This document shows, in pieces, positions 24,501 to 34,527 of a DNA stretch of 64,000 nucleotides. How positions within the stretch are numbered: the first letter of the stretch is position 1; every line of letters starts with the position of its first letter. The DNA is taken from the NCBI RefSeq assembly GCF_963576675.1, contig NC_088917.1, forward strand, positions 78,664,610 to 78,728,609, in the 5' to 3' direction. A program made the position numbers and the translations under genes. The notes under the pieces were generated by a model that was given only the letters and a program-made list of their open reading frames with translations, ran no database searches and was not told the DNA's origin. The DNA comes from Euphorbia lathyris (Eukaryota > Streptophyta > Magnoliopsida > Malpighiales > Euphorbiaceae).

Positions 24501-24508
24501 TATAAATA
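24501..24508 (+). promoter_or_regulatory. TATA box of the solo LTR
   Basis: TATAAATA preceded by GACACGTC, in a position typical of the U3/R junction. It indicates plus-strand orientation for the LTR. Confidence 0.6.
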
Positions 24509-26053
24509 GGAATTTTCAATTGTAAATTAGATATCTTTTATTTTTGTAATTTTCTTATCTTCCACCTCGAGAAATCCTCTCCACCTCCTCCAAAAACCTT
24601 CAAACCTCCATTGAAGACGCCTCCAAAGCTCCATTCACCGAGGATTGCTCGAGCTCCATCCTTAAGTCCTAGGAAGACGCCTGCATTGGTTGACAGGTTC
24701 CCTGAAAGGGATTTTTCTTCTTTTATATCTTGTTTATCCTATGATACATGCTATGAATCTTAGGCTTATTGTAACTTCGTGACAATGTTCTCCATCTTTG
24801 ATTAATATAATAGTTTTGTTTCTTCAATTGTTTTAATGCTTTGAATCTTTGTCTTACGCTTTGTTTGATTGGTTTAACTCATTCGATAATCCCAAAATCA
24901 AGTTGGCACATATTGCGAGCTGAATCTGACCTAGTCAGTGCCTATAGGATTGACGACCCTATAGAAGATTAAGCCCAAATTACTGAGCCTTAGAGCTAGT
25001 TTCGGCCTTACAAGGGAATCACGAACTAGGAACTTTAGGAGGATAGGTCGGGTTAATCGCCTCGAACACAAGTGACTTAGATTTTAATTCAATTGTTTAA
25101 ACAATCTATTTCCATTATCATCGTATCCCTCCATGATCCTTTAGATGATTGCATTGACAAAAGATCACTTAGGAGTAGTTTAACTTAATTAGGGGTAGAG
25201 TAATTTAGTTAGGGTTAGAATAACTACAAAACCAACTCAAACCCCTTAAGCCTAGATAACATCCGAGACTTAGTAATTCGGTACTTGCAGAAATAAATCC
25301 TGTGGACGATAACCTGGACTTAAACCCAGAAATTTATTACTTGATAACGACGGGGTACACTTATCCCTCAGATCGGGTTCTTCACGGAATCCGCATCACG
25401 TACCTAAGAGCATTGTCTCGGATCGTGATACGAAGTTCCTCAGTCACTTCTGGCGGACGTTGTGGGATCTGTTTGATACGTCTCTGAAGTTTAGCACCAC
25501 CGCCCACCCTCAAATAGACGGACAGGCAGAGGTTGTCAATAGAACTTTGGGAAACTTACTGCGCAGCAAATGTAAGGATAAGCCCAGGATGTGGGATGTG
25601 GTTTTAGCCCAAGCTGAGTTCGCCTACAACGGCTCTGTACATTCGGGAACCGGGAGATCCCCATTTGAGGTCATATACACGAAGACCCCGAATCACGTCC
25701 TCGATATAGCCCATCTTCCTAAAGGAAATGTGACTGCCAACCAGCTGGCCAAGGATTATGTACAGATGCACCAAGAAGTGAGAGAGACTCTTGAGGAGAG
25801 AAATCAGAAATTAAAGGCTAAGGCGGATGAGCACCGCAGGGACCTACAGTTTGAAGTTGGGGATGAGGTTATGGTATATTTGGGCAAAGAAAGACTCGCC
25901 AACGCCCCAAGCAGCAAACTTCGGCCTAGGAAATACGGGCCATATAAGGTCACCAAGAAGGTCAATACCAATGCCTATCATATAGCATTGCCGAATTGGC
26001 TTGGTAAAATCTCACCAGCGTTCTACAAGGACGAATCAGTGCCGAGATCTTTT

Positions 26054-26067
26054 AAAGAAGGAGAGAA
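26054..26067 (+). promoter_or_regulatory. Polypurine tract of gypsy element 1
   Basis: AAAGAAGGAGAGAA directly precedes the 3' LTR; the same tract is at 51554-51567 in the sister copy. Confidence 0.85.
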
Positions 26068-26558
26068 TGATGCGGACATCCTAACTGGGATCACTGATCA
26101 CGCGCGTCTTGGCGGATCCTCAGACATCACATCCACGGAGGGTGTACCTAGGAGGGCAGATCCCCAGTAAATACGAGCGGGGCGGATCTAGGAGTACACA
26201 AGGAGGCGTATCAACATCTGACCAGGGGAGGATCCTCAAGCTACTCCTGGGCGGATCTCCAGGCTTACTTCCTCCCGAAGGAATTCACCAACAGCCCTGA
26301 CACTCCGTACCTGTACCTTTGTACTGATTGTCGGGGCGTATCACCTATTTTACCCTTTTGTTGGTAACCTTATTGTAACCCTAGTAGGGGTAGTCCTTGT
26401 AAGGATGAAACAACTTTTTATCAATCAAAATCATTCTCTTTGAGAACCTAAGGTTTATACCTTGTTTATTGGGATTCACTCCTTCTAGTTTAGCTAGAGA
26501 AGAACCTCTTTGTTGGTTTACGATTAAAACCTTCATTTATCGCTTTCAATCTGTATCA
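26068..26558 (+). repeat. 3' LTR of gypsy element 1 (491 bp)
   Basis: Same as the 5' LTR except for about six substitutions and loss of 43 bp between two short TTGT repeats. The lost block contains the TATTTAAA box, so this LTR probably cannot act as a promoter in the usual way. Confidence 0.9.
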
Positions 26559-26731
26559 CAGTTGCAGTCTATGTTGCATGGACATGGACACGGAAACTCA
26601 CACGTGAAACGTTATTTCAAAAACATAACCTATGCAATTCTTTATAAAGAAAAATACCACAAGTAGCAATCTGCAAATCGGCAAAACCACATGACATATA
26701 TATGTAATTAACCCTTTATTTATATATAAAA

Positions 26732-27250
26732 GGGAAAAGTACAAAAATAAACCTTGTGGTTACACCTGTTTTCAATCACAACCTTATGGTTTAAAAATTT
26801 ATAAAATGGTATATTGAGGTTCATTCCGTTAGCAAACATATACTAAATTGACTAACGATGTTAAAAGTTAAAGAGAAAAGAGTTAATTTGGTCCTTATAT
26901 TTATTTATTTTATAAATTAACCACTCTTATTATCTAATTATCACAAACAAACCCTAAAATAAAAAATAAAAATCAAATACAAGGACCAAATTAAAGAGAT
27001 GGAGATTTGATTTTTATTTTTTATTTTAGGGTTTGTTTGTGATAATTAGATAATAAGAGTGGTTAATTTATAAATAAATAAATATAAGGACCAAATTAAC
27101 TCTTTTCTCTTTAACTTTTAACACCGTTAGTCAATTTAGTATGTGTTTGCTAACGGAATGAACCTCAATGTACCATTTTATAAAATTTTAAACCACAAAA
27201 CTGAGATCGAAAACCGATATACCCACCAGGTTTATTTTTATACTTTTCCC
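26732..27250. mobile_element. MULE-type foldback MITE, 519 bp near-perfect palindrome
   Basis: Terminal repeats GGGAAAAGTACAAAAATAAA and its inverse, with inverted similarity running almost to the centre (about 27000). Flanks TATATAAAA and AATATAAAA are a 9 bp duplication with one mismatch, fitting Mutator-like elements. No coding capacity. A shorter relative is at 43475-43835. Confidence 0.75.
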
Positions 27251-28231
27251 AATATAAAACCCATGTTTCAAAATTGTGCTGGACATTAAAAGAAAATAAT
27301 AAATCAATAGTTTGTTGGAAGATATATTTAAAGATTGTTTTGTTGAGAGGTTGCCTACAGTTATATGTACTATTTGTTAGTAATTAGCATGTCGGCTGTT
27401 CACAAACGTTGTTATTGTTTTGAATCACATAGGTCAAAATAAAAAAACAAAGCTTAATATAAAAGCTATTATTGAATCTAAACTATCAGTTAAAAGTCAA
27501 GTTCAAAGGATTTATAATACGTAAGAGGTATAAATAATAAACCAATATAATGATTTTTTTAGGATTAAAAGGGTTACATTGTTATTAGTAGCAAAATAAA
27601 CCATTAAAGGCACAAGGAAACAAAAAAGAAATGAAACATATACTTCTTGAAACTCCAAATTTGGAGAAAAACACCTCTAATCAAAACTTCAATATTTAAA
27701 CTCTTCTGAATATTCAGATCTGAGTCTTTTTTTTTTTTCAACCACATGTATAAGAAGAAACAGTTTGAGAACATAAAATGCCCAAAAATATAATATAATA
27801 TAAGTTTTTGGGTTCATAGGGGTATTATTAAAAATTTGAAATCAGTCAGACAACCACGTGACAACTCTAGATGGACTAATATGACTAGAAATGATCCTCT
27901 ACAGTTAATCCAAGTTAATCCAACCGTTAATCACGCTCTGATTACACAGTCATGATTTATCCACCGGATTTGAGTTCCTATCTCTTTAGTGATTAAGGAT
28001 ATAGAGGTACGATCGTATAGAACAGATTGGTATGGCTATCTATGCAATCCTTGTCCAACCATAACAAATCATTCCCCTATCCAAAATCGGTTGGCAGATA
28101 TCCTATTTCCAATCAGCAACCCTCCTGAAGCATGTGCTGATTTTATTTACACTATTGAACTATATTTTAATTTAATTAAAGTTTGGCAAAAAGAACATTC
28201 TAAAGCTCCTGAAGAACTAACCACAATTAAT
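27251..28231. other. AT-rich spacer, no gene supported
   Basis: Contains one 81-codon frame (27989-28234) without any recognisable domain and ending exactly at an LTR boundary. I see no transposon ends or RNA genes. Confidence 0.5.
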
Positions 28232-28586
28232 TGATTTGAGATATACAGGTTCGGGCGTACCTTATTAAATAGCATAACCTGTAGATCTCTCAGAGTAGCT
28301 GAAGCGGATCTTAACACTACGATCTTGTACCACTGGTAATAGACAACCACACAACGTTTAGCCAGAGAAGACTGAATAATTAACAGACTAAAGTGAAGAA
28401 GAAGAAGAGAGGGAGAGGAGGCGCAGGAGAGGAGGAGGAGGCAACCTTAACACCTTATGTTGTGATTATGGTTAAGCCTATTTATAGGAAACTAAAACCC
28501 TAATCCTCCATCTCTTAAGATGGGCTTGGTCCGTTCCATTTCGGTCGGGTCGGATTAATTAGATCCATACCCAATTAATCCTAACA
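28232..28586 (-). repeat. Stranded copia-type 3' LTR with polypurine tract
   Basis: On the minus strand it starts TGTTAGGATTAATTGGG and ends CTCAAATCA (TG...CA), with a CCTATAAATA box near plus position 28484. Immediately outside its start, AAATTGGGGGA (minus, 28587-28597) is a polypurine tract, so this is a 3' LTR. The body that should lie at 28590 and beyond is absent and replaced by MITE sequence, so the element is truncated. Confidence 0.55.
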
Positions 28587-28596
28587 TCCCCCAATT

Positions 28597-28992
28597 TTTT
28601 TTATGTTTTAATGCACTAAGTCCTTCATTTTTTATTTCGATATATTAACCTCCTAATCATTTATTTTTAGTAACATTAGGCCATTTTTTTTATTATCATT
28701 TGTTAGTTATTAATATCTAATTCAGTTAACATAACATTACTTGCTTTAATTTGTGCTCAAAATTATATCTTTTACAGCTCAAAATAAAGTTTTTACAGTA
28801 TTTTTATAAGCACATTACATATTAGAAATTGTTTCGGACTGTTAAAAATAATTTTTTTGAAGATATAAAATGAATAATACTCTGTTAACAGAGTTTTATG
28901 TTCAAAAATAATATTTATGGTTTTCATGAAATTAATGTGATGAAAAATCAATGATTTAATGCACTAAAAAAACATAAAGATTAAGGGACCTA
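28597..28992. mobile_element. MITE-like repeat R1 upstream of TPS-1
   Basis: Ends carry inverted TTATGTTTT(..)TAATGCACT sequences. The interior (TTTTACAG...AAAGTTTTTACRG, GTTAA(C/T)AGAGTTTTATRTTC) is shared with a diverged copy at 58395-58733, which also lies upstream of a terpene synthase. Superfamily unknown. Confidence 0.5.
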
Positions 28993-29040
28993 AGATGAGT
29001 TTTGCCTTAAAACTTGGCAATAGTGAGGTTGAGTTCTCTC

Positions 29041-29048
29041 TATAAATT
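29041..29048 (+). promoter_or_regulatory. Putative TATA box of TPS-1
   Basis: TATAAATT 47 bases before the ATG, inside TTGAGTTCTCTCTATAAATT; the matching TPS-2 region reads TTGAGTTCTCTCTTTAAATC. Conservation between the two copies supports a core promoter. Confidence 0.6.
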
Positions 29049-29094
29049 GCATGAGAAATTATCTAATAAATTGCATTCATACTCAACAAGAAAA

Positions 29095-32000
29095 ATGGCC
29101 TTTAGTTGCAATCTTTCCACACAACCTGAGCAAGAAGTTCTTCGTGGTTGTTTGAAAAACAGTCAACTTAGCTTTTGGGGTCAAACCTTTGCTTCACTTG
29201 CCCCGAATGATTTGGTATGTATCTGAGAAATTTCTGTAGTTTGGGAGTAATAAAATCCATGAATGAAAATCGTTTTGCATATCATTTGTTTAATTGGAAA
29301 TGATTTGGGTCTGAATTTAGAGGTGTCAACCTAGTTGGGATGTCTAGTTTCTGCCTCTGTTTTCGTCCCCGTTTTCATTCAAAAAATTTAATTGGAAATG
29401 ATTGATGTAAATTTTTGGGTAATTAAAAGAAAAAGTCAACTGGTTATGTTTTATATCAATTACATGTGTGGTTTTTGTTGAAAAATTTTGAATAAAATTA
29501 TATATTAATTTTAATACTAACAAACACATCCTTCAGTCGTGTCCGTCGTGAACAGTCGTATTTGTACATAAACAGTCGTGTCTGTCCGTGTCCAGTCGTA
29601 TTCGTTCGTGAAAAGACATATCCTTTCAAGTTCTATTTATATAGAACGGATTGTCAAATTCACATACGGTTAGAGAAAATATTCTCTGGAATTTTTCCTG
29701 CTCTCTGTCTGTTCATAATATTCTTGTTTTCCTACTCCGGTGATAACTAGGCTACACACAGTTTGAGTTCGCTTGCGTAATCTGTTGTATCCTGGGAGAC
29801 GATCGTCAATAGCGACGACATCTGTCTTAAGAATGTTAGACAAACGATTACGTCTGTCTTAAAAATGTTAGATGTGATTAACCAAAAAAACAAAAAGAAC
29901 ACAGAAAAATATATAAACATTAAAACTAGAAATCAAAAGGAAAGAGATAGACAAATCTGAGGCCTGTATTAGCAGTTTCCTTAAGACAGATGTCGCCGCT
30001 ATTGACAATCGTCTCCCAGATACAACAGATTACACAAGCGAACTCAAACCGTGTGTAGCCTAGCTATCACTGGAGTAGGAAAACAAGAACAATGTGAACA
30101 GACAAAGAGTATTTTGAAAAACTTCAACAACACCTTTTTCCATCTTTTTGCAACTTGTGAATTTTGACAATCCATTCTATATAAATAGAACTCGAAACGA
30201 TATGTCTTTTCACGAACTAACACGACTGTACACGGACAAACACGACTGTTCACGACGAACACGACTGTTCACGACGAACACGACTATTCATAAAAGGATA
30301 TGTTTGTTGGTATTTAAATTAATATATAATTTTATTCAAATTTTTCCAACTGTTTTTTTTCTGACTAGAAGAGAACTGATTTTTCATTTTGCTAAAAAGG
30401 AGGATTTTTTTCGTTTGATGCTATAAAAATTACGGTTAATGACTTCCAAATGAAATTCTAAAAAATAAAGTTGTTTAGTATCACATTTACTATGGATTCA
30501 ATTGTTTTATTTTTGAAAATCATTATTTTCGGATCTTTTTCTATCTAAATATCCATTTTTTCTCTCCTCACCAAACAATTTAAAGTTGCTTAAAATATCA
30601 GCAAACCGAAAAATTTCAGTCATCTTTTGATCGTAAAAAAGATCACATGCATACAATTGACAAAATGTTAACCATTTGAAATTTACCCTAATTTTTTTTT
30701 AGGTACATATAACTTTAATTGATTTGTTAACTGTGTTACTATTAGAGTGCTCTGAAACTTTTTCCTATGGGACAAGCTTTGCCCATCCGTATTATTTTAA
30801 AAATTAAGGATCATTTAGTGTTTTAATGGAAATTGGAAGGATTCAATATGTATAACGCCTAATATATTTGTTTTCGGGTCATAAATGTACAGTAATGTTC
30901 ACATGGACTGTATGAATCTCCACCCTACGATTTTAATCAGTCTAGATCTAATAGTAAATAATCAAATAGAGTCCATGTGAACACTAGTGCATAAATATAA
31001 TAGTAATATCATTAATTGTAGAGAAAAGAGTTTGAAAAGAAAAAGAAAAAAGAAGAAATTTTCTACATACCCAACGGAGAACTTCTACAGTGGATCGGGT
31101 GCAATGGACCAAACCAATAAAAAAAGACAACCATGCTACCTCATTGGGAGATGATTGGTGTAAGAAAAAAAATATACAATTGTCACGTTTTTATTCATAG
31201 GTACAATAACCTACCGAACCCACCACATAGTATCGTGGGACCAATATTTTAATATCAAGTTATACAATTTTAAATTTAGGATTTTATAATTTAGGGTTTA
31301 GTTTGTATTTCATGGTATATAAATTTATATAAATAAAATGAAAAATATTTAATTTATTAATTCAAAAATATTAAGTTTTTTATTGGTTAATGTTTGATTT
31401 AACATGGTGCTTTTACTTTGGGATAAATTATATTTTTGAGCCATAAATTACAGTACTCCCTCTGTTTCACAATATTTGTCTTTTAAGGTTAAAACACAAG
31501 AATTTAGAAATGTAATTAATTTTAACTAAAAGACTTTGATACCTTTATATTAATTATATCCACTAATTAACTTTTATCTATTCTTCATATAAAATCGCAA
31601 ATTAAATGGGGGTATATTCGATAAAAATCAGTTGATGTGCATGGATTGAATCAAAACGACATAATAACAAACAAATTCTCTAGAAAAACAAATATTGTGG
31701 AAGGAAGGGAGTATTGTTCAGTGTACATTAATGACCGCAAATGTACTAGTAAATTCTTATATTATATTTTAGGGTAAATAAAAGAAAATACTTGTGATTA
31801 CATTTTTTTCGTCAATTGCATATATGTGATTTTTTTTTGCGACAAACCTAGGTTTTTATTTTATTTTTTGCAATTAGGAGATGACTGAGATTTTTCGCTT
31901 TACTAAAAACGAGGATTTTTTCAGTTGACACTGTTAAAATTACTGTTGACTACTTCAAAATTGAAAATATTCCAGGACTGATGATATTCTAATAAACTTT

Positions 32001-33638
32001 AATTTTTAACTTTTTAGTTTTGAGTTCATTTATGTGTGGTTTGGTGTGTAGAGAGAAAGTGAACGTTTAACCAGTGCTCTGGAAATTACAATTTTAAAAA
32101 ATATATTCCATAGTAAATATGGTATTAAACAACCTTCATTTATAGAATTTTTCATTTTGAAGTCATAACAATCATTTTTATATTGTAAAACTAAAAAATC
32201 CTCGTTTTTAGCAAAAAAAAAAAAAACCTTAGTACTCTCCTTGTCGTAAAAAAAAAACCCCACAGGCATGCAATTCACAAAATGTATAATCCTCATATTT
32301 TTGGAAATTACCTTATATTGTATAGAATAAAGAATAACGATCATTTTTGTCGTTTTGATGCATTTGTAAAGATGTTATTAGGTCCCGTTTGGTATGTCGT
32401 AATGAGCGTCGTAATGCAATGCCCATTACGATGGAGGCTCATTACTATGTTTGGATGAGTCATATTATTTTTATCGTAATGGAATCACAAATACATCACT
32501 CAAGTTTTCTTTACAAATTTATGTAATGAGCATTACATAAATAATAAACATGAATCCCCATCATGACTAACTCTTGCATTTTTTTATTAATACTTATTAT
32601 GCACAATTCTTATTAAACGACAAAACAAAAAACTAGAAAAATATAAAAATAAATAAAAAAACGTGAAAACTCGAAAAACGTGACGAAATATTCTCCGTCA
32701 CGGTTTTTTTCCATCTTTTTTTATTGCATTTTTTCATGGTTTTCGTGTTTTCTGTTTTTCGCGTTTTTCTCATTTTTCACGTTTTCATGTTTTTCGATGA
32801 TTTTAATTGTATAGATAAAATTTTATTACATTTTAACTAAGCAAATATTAAGTATTGTAACGGTAATTAAATTTCATCATTTTTTTAGTTTGTCAACCAA
32901 ACATGGTAATGGAATCACTATTTCATTCCATTATATTATAAGTTTGATTACATTACATTGCATTACCTCGTACAAAACATATCCTTATTGTATAAAAGTT
33001 TGCAAACTCAAATACGATGTTTCTTTTATTTGCAAAGATATAGTAGTTTTTCACTTAAGCCATCAAAATTATCCTATGTAGCAAATATTCAAAACAAAAA
33101 TTAAATCCGATGGTCGTTTCATTCCATTGCAACCCTCCTAACGTATAACAACATCTAAAAGCAGAAAAAAAATGATTCAAAATTTACTTACTTACTAACT
33201 CGTGTTTATAAACTTTTAAAATATGAGAATAGCTTTGCAAATAAAGAAACTACAAGATTTATTTTGTTACCTATACCTATTATCTCACAGTATAGTCTAT
33301 ATATTAATTGCTCAGGAATTGGAATCACACACCGAAGAGCTTGAAGCAATGAAAGTAAACGTCAAGAATAAGTTACTTAAATCTGCAACAGAGTTAAGAA
33401 ATAATATTGAGTTCATGAATTTATTATGTCGTCTTGGTGTATCCTATCATTTCGAAAAAGAAATTGATGAACAACTCAATCACATTTTTAATATGCTTCC
33501 TCAACTCTTAGAAGTTAATGACTATGATCTCTGTACTTTGGCAAATTTATTTCGAGTGTTAAGACAATATGGATACAAAATGACTTGCGGTAAGTACTTA
33601 TCTCTTATATACCTCTACATGGACACACACACACATAA

Positions 33639-33707
<69 letters not shown>

Positions 33708-34459
33708 GCAAGACATAGCCTAACCTACTTTATGAATGTATGAAATAGATGTGTTTAACAAGTTCAAAGACGGAGATGGAAAATTCAAGGAAGACATAGC
33801 CAATGATGTTAAAGGTATCCTCTGCCTGTACGAAGCATGTTTTCTCGCGATTCCTGGCGAAAAAATATTAGATGATGCCCTTGCTTTCACAAGGAAACAT
33901 CTGGAGATTTTTGTTGAAAATTCAAACCACCATATTGAGAAACATATGAAGCATAGTTTGATGTACCCATCCCATCGCACCATGGAAAGACTTGATGCAT
34001 TACACTACATATCCTTTTACGAGAAAGATGATTCCGTAGATGAAACTCTTCTCAAATTTGCAAAATTTGATTATAATAGACTACAATTACTCTATAGAAA
34101 TGAGTTAGTTTTACTTTCAAGGTAAGTAATTATCCAATTATAAATTTTTATTTCGGGTTTTTTTTAACTTAGGATTGAAGAAATTTATATTTTTTTAGAT
34201 GGTCGAAAAATATAAATGTTATGGAAAACATTCCTTATGCAAGAGACAGACTTGTAGAGGCATATATTTGGGCACTCGGATGCATTTTCGAGCCACAATA
34301 CAGTATTTCTCGAATGCTTATGTGTAAGTATATAATAGTCATAACATTGATGGACGACACTTATGACTCATATGGTACCATTGATGAACTCCGACTTCTC
34401 ACAACTGCATTTCAAAGGTAATACCAACTCCACCTGAGCATAAAAAAGGAAATCACTTG

Positions 34460-34527
<68 letters not shown>

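Larger units (their letters stand above)
23832..25398. mobile_element. Gypsy-type solo LTR (1567 bp) inside gypsy element 1
   Basis: Starts TGATAGGGGTCAAAAACCCC and ends GGAATCCGCATCA, with an exact CGTAC duplication on both sides (23827-23831, 25399-25403). There is no internal region, primer site or polypurine tract, so it is best read as a solo LTR left by recombination. A TATA box is at 24501-24508. The end region (GTGGACGATAACCTGGACTT, GGGGTACACTTATCCCTCA) resembles Athila/Tat lineage LTRs; that assignment is from memory of the style and not certain. Confidence 0.85.
22855..26170 (+). pseudogene. Gypsy element 1 pol, downstream part: RNase H and integrase
   Basis: Resumes after the copia insertion with RNase H (VECDASGVGIGGVLM, TDHQALKYL, VADALSRR), then the integrase zinc region (HGGSLGGHFGRDK ... 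CYIC) and core ([18 protein letters not shown]). TAG at 23582-23584 replaces the CAG of the sister copy. The solo LTR at 23832-25398 splits the core before the second catalytic Asp; the frame resumes at 25404 with [14 protein letters not shown] and the TDGQ-like [13 protein letters not shown]. Near 26020 about 48 bases present in the sister copy are missing (in frame). The final stop at 26168-26170 lies 103 bases inside the 3' LTR, so the polyprotein end is encoded by LTR sequence. Nonfunctional. Confidence 0.9.
8482..26558 (+). mobile_element. Ty3/gypsy LTR retrotransposon, element 1, disrupted by two later insertions
   Basis: Bounded by LTRs of the TG...CA type (8482-9015 and 26068-26558) with a primer-binding site at 9018-9029 and a polypurine tract at 26054-26067. 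Flanks are TAGTT and CAGTT, a 5 bp target duplication with one mismatch. A Ty1/copia element (11933-22849) and a solo LTR (23832-25398) sit inside pol, each with its own exact 5 bp duplication; removing both leaves roughly 5.6 kb. The gag, protease, reverse transcriptase, RNase H and integrase order is standard for gypsy. The RT text looks like the chromovirus branch, possibly CRM-like, but I see no clear chromodomain. The coding region has nonsense codons, so the copy is dead. Confidence 0.93.

Noticed and set aside
24059..24525. Overlapping long open frames on both strands, Ala/Arg/Gly-rich
   Set aside because: They are produced by the palindrome array in the solo LTR, are open in several frames at once and match no domain.
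23832..25398. Insert as a complete non-autonomous retrotransposon
   Set aside because: No pair of direct terminal repeats, primer site or polypurine tract inside; a solo LTR explains TG...CA and the 5 bp duplication.
27989..28234. 81-codon plus-strand frame
   Set aside because: No recognisable domain, AT-rich composition, and it stops exactly at the LTR edge; could be chance.
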